Shown here: positions 25,818 to 33,686 of the stretch, piece after piece
Layout: each line of letters starts with the position of its first letter
Position numbering within the stretch: position 1 is the first letter of the stretch
From: Candidatus Borrarchaeum weybense
Lineage (GTDB): Archaea > Asgardarchaeota > Sifarchaeia > Borrarchaeales > Borrarchaeaceae
DNA length: 64,000 nt
Reading direction: 5' to 3'
Assembly (NCBI GenBank): GCA_019057385.1
Contig: JAHQJS010000004.1
Span: forward strand, 1,234,539 to 1,298,538
Position numbers and translations under genes: made by a program
The notes under the pieces: model-generated
What the model saw: the letters and a program-made list of their open reading frames with translations, nothing else
The model's database searches: none
Told to the model about the DNA's origin: nothing

Positions 25818-27134
25818 CTATTTTTGTCTTTTCTTACGCAGAATCATCGTTACTAGCGTAATAAGGGGGATAAGTCCAAGAAGCAAAGTTCCAAAACAGA
25901 ATCCTGTACCGCCATCTCCAGCATCTCCAGTACCACCGCCTTCACCAGGGGACGTATCAATTGAAGATTCACCGCTTACTATTTCAGCATTTGACCAGTC
26001 GTACGCAAAAACATCGACGAAAAATCCTGCTACGCTTGTGTCAAAAATAATGACGCCTGCCTCTCTATTTTCATTCGCCGCTTCGTAGGACCAATTGATG
26101 CTTGAGATCAAAACAATTGAGTTATCTACGATAACGCCTTTGTTGTGACAATATTCAAAAACACTGCTAGAATATGCCACTTCGATTCCTTCAGATGCCA
26201 TATAACTTGCCGAATCTGCCGCACCAGATGGTTGTTTATCAATGATTACTTTAACGGTGACGCCACGATCCACAGCAGCTTCGAGTTCATCCAAAAACTC
26301 ATCTGAGCTGCCATCCCATTCAGTTTTAATATAAGCTTGTTGGACATAAATAGTGTCTGTGGCGGACTGCAAAAGCGATTTTATCGCAGAGACATCGTTA
26401 TCTGGTGAAACGATAGTTTGAATGGTCATGCTTCCTGTATATTTCTTTGAACTGAAAGACTTTGAATAACTGCCAGAAGACACACTTTCTGAAAAGGTTT
26501 TTTCATGATCAGCATCTTCAAAGTATGGTGTAGCTATACCCATATCGTTGTTAAAAACTTGTAGAAAGTAGTTGACGACATCACTGTTTTTGATCATCAC
26601 TCCCCATTCGCGATTACCGTAACTGGGATCTTTTGGAACGCTCGTCTTCGCCCAATTCGCACTCTGGACTAGTACAACTTCTTGATCTATGATAATGTAC
26701 TTCGCATGAGTGAAGTCATACGTATTTGAAGACTCAAACAAATTTACGTTTGTAGCACCTGCGTCATCTGCCGCTTGTGATAGATAATAGAGTGCGCCTC
26801 TTGTATTTGAGGTTTCAAATCCTGATGCATGACGGTATGAAACGATCACGTTAATTATAATGGAGGGATTTTCGTTCATTTTATCGACTAGAGCGTTTAG
26901 GAGGAATGTATTAGAAATGGCATAAATGCATAGGTCAATTTCTTCGTCTGCGCTATCCAACGCATCTATCGTTACGCCGTAAATTGAATCCGGGGATGTA
27001 TAGCATGTTACCTCCATATTACCAGAATGCTTTGTGGCAGAAAAGTTAGAAGCTGTAGCTAATTGTGTGAAAATAACTCCAGTGAATAGTAGCGTTAGTG
27101 TTAGTGTTGTTACAAATAGATATTTCCTTCGCAT
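25818..27134 (-). CDS. Secreted, membrane-anchored phospholipase D-family protein
   Basis: A 438-residue protein with an N-terminal signal peptide (MRRKYLFVTTLTLTLLFTGVIF), two PLD HKD motifs and a C-terminal anchor. The motifs are HAKYIIID...SANW near residues 145-165 and HNKGVIVD...SINW near 335-355, both with the complete HxK(x4)D. A Gly-rich spacer (GEGGGTGDAGDGG) leads to a hydrophobic helix ending RKKRQK, so the catalytic domain faces outward. PLD enzymes hydrolyse or transfer phosphodiesters in lipids or nucleic acids; which applies is unclear. ATG has AAGGTGAA upstream. Monocistronic. Confidence 0.85.
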   Translation of the reverse strand: MRRKYLFVTTLTLTLLFTGVIFTQLATASNFSATKHSGNMEVTCYTSPDSIYGVTIDALDSADEEIDLCIYAISNTFLLNALVDKMNENPSIIINVIVSYRHASGFETSNTRGALYYLSQAADDAGATNVNLFESSNTYDFTHAKYIIIDQEVVLVQSANWAKTSVPKDPSYGNREWGVMIKNSDVVNYFLQVFNNDMGIATPYFEDADHEKTFSESVSSGSYSKSFSSKKYTGSMTIQTIVSPDNDVSAIKSLLQSATDTIYVQQAYIKTEWDGSSDEFLDELEAAVDRGVTVKVIIDKQPSGAADSASYMASEGIEVAYSSSVFEYCHNKGVIVDNSIVLISSINWSYEAANENREAGVIIFDTSVAGFFVDVFAYDWSNAEIVSGESSIDTSPGEGGGTGDAGDGGTGFCFGTLLLGLIPLITLVTMILRKKRQK

Positions 27135-27424
27135 TAATTTTCACCTTTTTTAAGACTTAAATATTATGTATGAGCTGTGAATATTTAAGTCTGTATCAAT
27201 TGTTCTGAACGAATTTGCTATAAAAGACTGATGGAGGCAGAAATGTTAAGGCTAGAATGATAAATGGGTTAGCTAATAATTATCTGATCTTTCAAACGAC
27301 GCACCTTAAATCAGATAAACGACTGGATTATCATTTTCAATTAATTAAAGAAGATAAAGTATTGATCTATTGTTATTGTAATCTAATGCGTGCCTCAAAG
27401 GGTTCGCAGTTTTGAAAATGACTC

Positions 27425-28264
27425 TTATGCAAAATACCGTAGCACAAGAAGGCCTGCCAAAAGAATATACAAACCTGCAATAAAATATCGCAAGTTCGTA
27501 GCAGAGACTCTGTGAGAGAATCGTGCGCCCATTTGTGCACCTATCACTAAACTCGGTGCGATAAACACAAGATATACATAATTTACATGCCCCAGTGACG
27601 CATGAGTAAGAAACGCCGCGAAGGCGGTTATAGTAACCATAAGGCTTGAGGTTCCCGTGGCTAAATTCACAGGAAGTCCACCAGCAATTAATACAGGGAC
27701 TTTCAAAACACCGCCTGAAATGCCGAAAAACCCAGCAGCGAAACCGGCTAAAAAACTTGCGGGGAGTACGAGAGCTAAATTTACAATATATTCAACATTC
27801 TTATCATCGCTATTTATTAGAGTTCTTCTGACGTAAAAAAAACGGTGGTGTCCAGCCGTAATATGTTGTCCCGCGTCACTATTGATTTCGATTTCACAAG
27901 AGCTGTTGGCTTTCAAAACAATGACTGAATTGATAAGCAGGAGGAGTGCGAAAAGAATTTCCAAAAAGACCGTCGATATAAGAGTTGTTGTATACGCACC
28001 AAGAATTGCGCCTGGAACAGTTACTGATTCTAAAAGCAGCCCAAGTTTCCAGTCGACCCTCCTCTGTCTAAAATATTCAATAAAAGATGAAATTCCTGTG
28101 AACATTACTGCGCTGATACTAATTCCTACGGCTTGACGTGCATCAAAACCAAGAAATAGCAGAGTAGGCACCAATAAGATACCTCCACCAATACCAAGCA
28201 TAGCTGAAATGAAGCCGATTATTAGAGTGGTTATAACTAATAGCACATAGATAAGTAATCCCAT
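27425..28264 (-). CDS. TauE/SafE-family permease
   Basis: A 279-residue protein with about eight membrane segments in two repeated halves. The family signature occurs in both: GFISAMLGIGGGILLVPTLLFLG at the N-terminus (cut: GIGGGILLVPTL) and GFFGISGGVLKVPVLI in the second half, with a short cytoplasmic loop between. The family exports organosulfur compounds, sulfite or sulfoacetate. A DsrE-like sulfur protein lies downstream of the divergent gene. Substrate is inferred only by family. Confidence 0.85.
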   Translation of the reverse strand: MGLLIYVLLVITTLIIGFISAMLGIGGGILLVPTLLFLGFDARQAVGISISAVMFTGISSFIEYFRQRRVDWKLGLLLESVTVPGAILGAYTTTLISTVFLEILFALLLLINSVIVLKANSSCEIEINSDAGQHITAGHHRFFYVRRTLINSDDKNVEYIVNLALVLPASFLAGFAAGFFGISGGVLKVPVLIAGGLPVNLATGTSSLMVTITAFAAFLTHASLGHVNYVYLVFIAPSLVIGAQMGARFSHRVSATNLRYFIAGLYILLAGLLVLRYFA

Positions 28265-28341
28265 AATTTATCCCAGATTTTAATCAATACGCTGTAAGTC
28301 ATAATAATAGTTTTTATAGTTGTGGTATCTATATGGATTAC

Positions 28342-28430
28342 AATGCGAGGAATACCTCGCATTATGCGGAGAACACGTTCTTGTGCATGAGACCGAACCT
28401 GGGAGGTCCCACGCTTTCGACGATGGGGAC
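28342..28430 (+). ncRNA. GC-rich structured leader or RNA element
   Basis: Three successive stems are visible: AATGCGAGG-AATA-CCTCGCATT (9 bp perfect, 28342-28363); ATGCGGAGAAC-AC-GTTCTTGTGCAT (two blocks paired, 28364-28388); and GTCCCA...TGGGGAC around an ACGCTTTCGACGA loop (28406-28430). It is clearly GC-richer than the flanks and ends 35 nt before the start codon of the next gene. Either a cis-regulatory leader or a mobile-element relic; no known riboswitch consensus was recognised. Confidence 0.45.
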
Positions 28431-28464
28431 GGATGACAGGCAAAAGGAAGAAAAAGGTGAAAAA

Positions 28465-28941
28465 ATGAAAGAATTAAAATACGAATTTTCAACGCAAGAA
28501 GAAATTAACAAGGGTTTAAATTGTCTAAAGGACGTAACTGAAGTTACATCTGAAGAAATGGAGGAAACTGGTAGCCTCAAAATTAAATCTTCAGATAGAT
28601 CGCTAATAATGATAGTTCATTCTATATTTTCTAAAGAGCAAGAACTTACAATAGAAGTATATGCCACTACTACGACTGAAGATGCAGAGAATGTAGTGAA
28701 GGAGTGTTTTGGAACACCAAAGTCAGAAAGAAAACTAGCACCCTCAATATTGGAAGTGTCAAAAATCATTATCCAGTCTACTAGACAAAACCTAGATCTG
28801 TTGTCTGAAGATGTATGTGATATATTTGGACTGAAGGCAAAGCATTTTGAAAAATATAAAAAGATGATTATTCAGTCTGCCTCGATGCCTGGAGCGCTAC
28901 CTGAGGTAAAACAGGCCGCAGATAAAATAGAATCCTTATAA
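28465..28941 (+). CDS. Hypothetical protein, 158 aa
   Basis: A small acidic protein, beta-rich in the first 80 residues (SLKIKSSDRSLIMIVHSIF, ELTIEVYATTTTEDAENVV) and helical after that. The first half resembles a small ferredoxin-like alpha/beta domain, but no family is recognised. The ATG at 28465 follows AAAAAGGTGAAAA; the frame is open back to 28333, but that part translates the structured element and is unlikely to be protein. It precedes the DsrE-like gene by 53 bp on the same strand, probably one transcript. Confidence 0.6.
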   Translation: MKELKYEFSTQEEINKGLNCLKDVTEVTSEEMEETGSLKIKSSDRSLIMIVHSIFSKEQELTIEVYATTTTEDAENVVKECFGTPKSERKLAPSILEVSKIIIQSTRQNLDLLSEDVCDIFGLKAKHFEKYKKMIIQSASMPGALPEVKQAADKIESL

Positions 28942-28994
28942 ATACCTCAAAAACTATCATATTCAACAAATTGCAAATACTTGGAGTTGAATTA

Positions 28995-29342
28995 ATGACG
29001 GAAAGGGAAAATAGTCTCGTTGTAGTTTGGAGTAGCGGAGATCGCGAAGTTGCACTTAAAATGGTCTTCATGTACACTTTGAATTCAAAATTGAAAGATT
29101 GGTGGGAAGATGTTCGCTTTATTGTTTGGGGTCCATCAGCAAAGTTATTGAGTGTTGATGTCGAACTACAAGAATACTTACAAAAAATGAGAGATGCTGG
29201 AGTGATATTAGAAGCATGCAAAAAGTGTTCAGACCTTTTTGGAGTTTCAGCAAAACTCGAAGACCTAGGCATCGATGTAAAATATATGGGAGTACCGTTA
29301 ACGACATATTTGAAGGAAGGTCGACACATAATCACTTTTTAA
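28995..29342 (+). CDS. DsrE-like sulfur-relay family protein
   Basis: A 115-residue protein of the DsrE/DsrF-like fold: LVVVWSSGDREVALKMVFMYT as beta1-alpha1, VRFIVWGPSAKLLS as beta2, VILEACKKCSDLFGVS carrying the CxxC at the usual cysteine position, and VKYMGVPLTTYLKEG at the end. Such proteins hold persulfide sulfur or act as small peroxiredoxin-like carriers. The start MTERENS has GGAG 9 nt upstream. With a TauE/SafE permease across the divergent region, a sulfur-compound role is plausible. Confidence 0.72.
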   Translation: MTERENSLVVVWSSGDREVALKMVFMYTLNSKLKDWWEDVRFIVWGPSAKLLSVDVELQEYLQKMRDAGVILEACKKCSDLFGVSAKLEDLGIDVKYMGVPLTTYLKEGRHIITF

Positions 29343-29433
29343 TTAATCTATCATTCTTAAAGAGTTAGAACTCAAATAGAATGTTGCTCAATAGAGTAAA
29401 GTAGAATCATCTTTCATCAAAGGTATTTATTCT

Positions 29434-30414
29434 TTAATATTGTATGTATCGAGTTCTGAAGTTTGTAGCTTTACGTCTGACGAGCAGTCGTTTATTTTTA
29501 AAGACGAATGTATCTAAATCTCTTACAACTAGAATTGTCCTCACATGATTTTTCAATTCTAGAATAGCCTTTGTGGATTCTTTTGTTTGAAAGGGTATTG
29601 ATTCTAAAGTGAGTCTCTCAGCAGCCTGTTTTAATATCGCTTCTTCAGTCGTTTCAATGTCTTTAGGAGTCTTTTTAAATAATGATCTGTGACCAAATCG
29701 CATATCGGCAATATGTGTCAATGCAAGATGGTTTGAATTGCTTCTTAGAGCATCAATCACAGCAGTAGATGGTGTAGAATGCATACTCTTTTGCGCCCAT
29801 CGTTTATTTTTGTTAGGAAAGGTACTTTCATGAAAGAAAATACACGAGTTTTGTCCTAATTTCTGAATCGAAGGAAAACCCGCAATGGTATCTACTGGGA
29901 ATGTGATTTTTAAATTAGGATTTTTGAAGGCGTAACAAAGAGTAGGTGTTCTATGTGCTGCTCTACATGCCCAAACTTCGGTATTTTGAATTTCATCTAT
30001 TTTCTTAATTTCATCTGATTGAAAAAATAGTTGGTTTTTTTCATCGTCACTTAGAAATTCTATAAACCGTGGAATCCTTCCTAAAAAACAAGCTCTGATA
30101 AAAAGTCTTAAGAAACGTTCTTTCTCAGGCGGATAAAACAATTTCACCTTTGGATTATCAGAAGCTTTTTTAATCTTACGAAGAACCCAACCAAAATATA
30201 CGGGGTTGAGGTGATCTAAATGTGTATGAGTGATATAGATGCGGCGGATTTTTGAAAAATCGTCTTTTCTAAGAGAAAGTAAGTTTTTGGATCCACAATC
30301 AATTAATGCAATAGATTGATCGTCATCAGAATATAGTCTTACGACCATTGCGCTTTTTGCTCTATATTGAAGTATGTTCGCTGAACCGCTTCCCATCACC
30401 TGCACTGAAAGCAT
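29434..30414 (-). CDS. Metallo-beta-lactamase-fold hydrolase, RNase Z-like
   Basis: A 326-residue MBL protein. The metal site is complete: THTHLDHLNP (HxHxDH) near residue 62, RAAHRTP, FPVDT and a late ALTHIAD. FHESTF resembles the tRNase Z/ElaC family's HEaTF motif. The last 70 residues (LELKNHVRTILVVRDLDTF) are not part of standard tRNase Z and the usual flexible arm is missing, so the substrate may differ from tRNA 3' trailers. ATG start without a strong site. Monocistronic, facing tnpB's end. Confidence 0.75.
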   Translation of the reverse strand: MLSVQVMGSGSANILQYRAKSAMVVRLYSDDDQSIALIDCGSKNLLSLRKDDFSKIRRIYITHTHLDHLNPVYFGWVLRKIKKASDNPKVKLFYPPEKERFLRLFIRACFLGRIPRFIEFLSDDEKNQLFFQSDEIKKIDEIQNTEVWACRAAHRTPTLCYAFKNPNLKITFPVDTIAGFPSIQKLGQNSCIFFHESTFPNKNKRWAQKSMHSTPSTAVIDALRSNSNHLALTHIADMRFGHRSLFKKTPKDIETTEEAILKQAAERLTLESIPFQTKESTKAILELKNHVRTILVVRDLDTFVFKNKRLLVRRKATNFRTRYIQY

Positions 30415-30566
30415 TAGAACGCCTCGTGAAATATTTTAGATTAACTATAAGCTATTTGCCTGATTATTCCAAGATTTCATAGGGACTTCTTGTTGGCCAA
30501 TCAGGTACCAACCGTTCCTTTCATTATAGACATCTCTTAACAACTCTTTGCAGTTATTAACACTGT

Positions 30567-32204
30567 CTATCCACCCAACGTCTGAACAAGACGGTGAATG
30601 GAGTCCCCGCTAGGACGGTTGAGCGGGATACCCGTCGCCATATAGGGGACAGGCTTTGCCTGTTTTAAACTAAAGCGCTTCTTACGCTTTTCTTGATACA
30701 CTCGATAGATGTTCACCGCCGCGATGTAATCGCGGTCGGCTAAATATGAACACGCCCCACAGTAAAAGAATCGGCCGCGTTTTAACACCTGGTGGGCACG
30801 GGGGTCACTGATCTTCGCCCCTTTGGCACCACAGCGCGGACAAAAACTCGATGTCCAGCGCGGGTTTACCCGCACCAGCTTGATACCGTAACGCTGTGCC
30901 TTGTACTTGAGAATTTCGTAAAAGGCCCCCCGTAGCCAATTGGAGAGTTTACGTGAGATTTTACGCAGGTGTTTCGGCGGCTGGTAGTTGCGCAAGTCCT
31001 CCAGCACGATGGTCTTGCACCCCCATGTAAGGGCAGTCTCCAGCAGCTGGTTGCTCGCTAAATGCAGTATCTCCTCGCGATAGCGGTTCAGTTTACGGTA
31101 CAGCCGCTCCAGTTCCTCCCTACGTTTACCCTGCCCGTACCAGTTGACGGGATAGCGATCTAACTTGCGTTGCAGCCGGGAGATATGGTGGTAGAGAGCG
31201 TCTATTTTTTGCAACACGGTGGTAGAGGGCGACCAGAAAATGGGAGGGCTCAACTGCGACCCAGCTTCACAGATTACCGAGGTCGTCAGTTTGATCACCC
31301 CCAGATCGGTGGCCAGCACACGGTTCGCCCGTAACGGCGGATAGTGTGTCTGAGGCTGCGTCTGGTGTTGGGGGTTTGGGTCAAAAGACCATGCACATTC
31401 CAGAAAGGGGAGTGTCAAGCCGCCTTTCAGTGTGATATAGCGTAAGTTAGGGGGACACAATTTACTAGAGGGTGAGATCACCCGTGCTTGAAGTTTGGCC
31501 GGTATCGACAGGGTAAACTCCTGCCACCCCCAGTGGGAGCGTTTCGTAGGCTGTGGGCGGCAGGGGAGTTTCAGTCTGATGGCGATGATGCTTGGATCGG
31601 CTTGGTGCGGCTGCCAGTCGTACTGAAGGGCTTGCCCCTCATCGGGGCTGTAGGGCAGGCTAAACGAGTGAAGTCGTGGTTTCACGACTGCGGAGTAAGG
31701 AAACCGCAACAACAGGCTTAAATCCAAGCCGAGTTGATAATAATAACGCCTAAACATGCGTAAGGTCTGACGGATCAGCGCCCAGCGATAAAATATGCCT
31801 TCAAAATTCGCTAAGGTGAGGGCTACGGTGCGCACTAAATTATCCAGTTTGCCCTCTACACCCGTGAGTTGAACGATCCGTAACACATCATAATAACACT
31901 GTTTGCGGATGGCTTGCGAGCGAAGGATGCGTCCCACCTGTTCGGCGATACACCGCCTGATGCGAGAGGGCAGGTACACCGCCGTTCCCTGGCTAGTGGT
32001 TAAGTTGACGCGCCGTTCGTTGATGACTTTGTAGGCCTTTTTTGTGCGGGCGGAGTCCAGCGTATCGATCCAATGATCGGACCATAATTCGGCTAAGAGT
32101 TTTTGAGCAGCGTGCATCACAATATCTTGGAGCATATCCAGTTCGAGGCGTAAGGTGGCGTCTTGTGGGAGTTTGAGTGGATACGTGTGCGTCAGCGAGG
32201 TCAT
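30567..32204 (-). CDS. tnpB: Large TnpB-like nuclease (IS605/IS1341 type), GC-rich
   Basis: A 545-residue TnpB-family protein, longer than the usual 350-430. RuvC residues are kept: Asp in LATDLGVIKL, Glu in IVLEDLRNY, Asp in DRDYIAAVNI. The zinc ribbon is CPRCG...CGACS with a long insert between the pairs. The gene has GC content and codon use far above every neighbour, clear evidence of recent arrival from a GC-richer genome. Near its 3' end lies a hairpin CGTCT-N5-AGACG (30579-30593), a candidate right-end or omega-RNA stem. No tnpA is present. Confidence 0.9.
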   Translation of the reverse strand: MTSLTHTYPLKLPQDATLRLELDMLQDIVMHAAQKLLAELWSDHWIDTLDSARTKKAYKVINERRVNLTTSQGTAVYLPSRIRRCIAEQVGRILRSQAIRKQCYYDVLRIVQLTGVEGKLDNLVRTVALTLANFEGIFYRWALIRQTLRMFRRYYYQLGLDLSLLLRFPYSAVVKPRLHSFSLPYSPDEGQALQYDWQPHQADPSIIAIRLKLPCRPQPTKRSHWGWQEFTLSIPAKLQARVISPSSKLCPPNLRYITLKGGLTLPFLECAWSFDPNPQHQTQPQTHYPPLRANRVLATDLGVIKLTTSVICEAGSQLSPPIFWSPSTTVLQKIDALYHHISRLQRKLDRYPVNWYGQGKRREELERLYRKLNRYREEILHLASNQLLETALTWGCKTIVLEDLRNYQPPKHLRKISRKLSNWLRGAFYEILKYKAQRYGIKLVRVNPRWTSSFCPRCGAKGAKISDPRAHQVLKRGRFFYCGACSYLADRDYIAAVNIYRVYQEKRKKRFSLKQAKPVPYMATGIPLNRPSGDSIHRLVQTLGG

Positions 32205-32355
32205 AGGTGTGAAGTTCTCCTGCAGTTAAGGTGATATGGTCGTTCAGGGAGTTACCGGCACTTGAGTATAGAGAAACTAGTTATAAAAAGACAACCTTTT
32301 TTTAAGTAGTAACAAGGAGGTAGTCATTTGACGCCTCAAGCCGTGAAATAAATGT

Positions 32356-32760
32356 CTATAAAACGATACATGTGTTAATAGATGTGTCAACTTTTACCAA
32401 CCCCACAAACATTATGCCTCCAACAACTAAGAGCCACAACAACTCGTTGCTCGTATTATATACTCTGTGATCCGTGTTTTCTTTATTATATATCGCATCT
32501 CCAGCCTCAAATTCATAATTGACTCCTTCGGATTCTATTGTTCCCCTTCCTTGAAGAACATAATATACTTCTTCACAATTATGTCTATGTAACGGAGAAT
32601 GAGAATTCGGTTCAATTTCAACAATGCCCATAATGAGTGTTTTAGTTTCTACACCAGTTTCAGGGTATAGTACTTTAAGATCCTTTACTCCTGGACGCGA
32701 CTCCATTGGAGCACCTGGGATATATTCAGATTTCTTCACAACAACCTTACTAGAAGGCAT
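32356..32760 (-). CDS. Cupin-domain protein
   Basis: A 134-residue single cupin. Motif 1 is SPLHRHNCEEVYYVLQGRG (two His and Glu as metal ligands) and motif 2 is GDAIYNKENTDHRVYN with the last His. Small cupins of this type bind a metal and act as isomerases, dioxygenases or ligand sensors; no specific reaction can be read. The C-terminus (DTSINTCIVL) is unusually hydrophobic and may be altered by the near insertion of the GC-rich tnpB. ATG has GGTGAG 5 nt upstream. Confidence 0.78.
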   Translation of the reverse strand: MPSSKVVVKKSEYIPGAPMESRPGVKDLKVLYPETGVETKTLIMGIVEIEPNSHSPLHRHNCEEVYYVLQGRGTIESEGVNYEFEAGDAIYNKENTDHRVYNTSNELLWLLVVGGIMFVGLVKVDTSINTCIVL

Positions 32761-32972
32761 GTCAACTCACCAAGTTTTCCTAATATAGACCTATCAAATT
32801 TATAATTATCGCGAGAGCAATCTGTGAACTATAAATCTCTAGAAATTATCTATCAAACGATCTCCTTATGTGACGAAAGTAACTTTAATATATTTGCTCG
32901 TACTTAAAGAGATCCTACTAAATAATTGTTTCAGAAGTTACTTATATCAAATAAAATGGGGAGTTGATTGAT

Positions 32973-33458
32973 TTGACGTTACATCACATATTTTTGGTTG
33001 AGAAGACAGGTCTTCCAGTTTATTCCATGTGTATTGATCACCCTTCTGAAGAATGTGCGCTCGGAATGATAGATGACTCACTAGCAGCGGGATTCATAGC
33101 AGCAATAAAATCTTTCGGCGATGAAATAGGGTTTAAAGATATACAACGAATTGACTCTAATAACTTCAGACTTCTTTTCGATTTTTCAGATGACGCTATA
33201 CTAGTATTTGAGACTTCACCAAAAGATTCCGTTAGAAGATACAAAAAAATGATGAACAAGAGCACGACTTTTTTGAATGACGCCTATTATGAAGGCTTCA
33301 CAAGACTTGAGAGCCAAAAAATCAAATTTATAGGACGATTTAGCGGTTTCTTGGACAATTTTAAACAAATAAGAGATAAGGGATCTGATTATACTCTATC
33401 ACGTGCAGAATTATTTAAGAAATTCTTGGCAAAAATTAAAGAGAAATTAGGTCTCTAG
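32973..33458 (+). CDS. Longin-like domain protein (candidate eukaryotic-signature protein)
   Basis: A 161-residue protein with the profile-like features of archaeal longin/roadblock proteins: an opening strand pair HHIFLVEKTGLPVYSM, a helix LAAGFIAAIKSFGDEIG, a strand trio DSNNFRLLFDFSDDAILVFE, and two following helices ending in RYKKMMNKSTTFL. In eukaryotes such domains bind small GTPases or SNAREs; in Asgard archaea they are expanded. TTG at 32973 is chosen because GGGAG is 9 nt upstream; TTG at 32964 abuts the site. Monocistronic. Fold assignment is by pattern only. Confidence 0.55.
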   Translation: MTLHHIFLVEKTGLPVYSMCIDHPSEECALGMIDDSLAAGFIAAIKSFGDEIGFKDIQRIDSNNFRLLFDFSDDAILVFETSPKDSVRRYKKMMNKSTTFLNDAYYEGFTRLESQKIKFIGRFSGFLDNFKQIRDKGSDYTLSRAELFKKFLAKIKEKLGL

Positions 33459-33686
33459 CACACTAATTTTTTGTACGGATTATGTGTGTCTTGGATTTTA
33501 ACAGATCAATGGATTTCAGACAGACATCTTAGAAGATCCTTCTTTACATTTCTAGCTTGTTGTATTCTTGTCTTTGAATACTTTCGATGACCTCTCTCTC
33601 TTTACATTGTGAAGATGAGAAAACCTAAAAATCACAACTACAATAACACGTTGAATTCACTACTTGAAAACAAGGTGTTCTAAAGT

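Noticed and set aside
28333..28464. N-terminal extension of the 158-aa protein
   Set aside because: These codons translate the stem-loops; the ATG at 28465 has a proper ribosome binding site.
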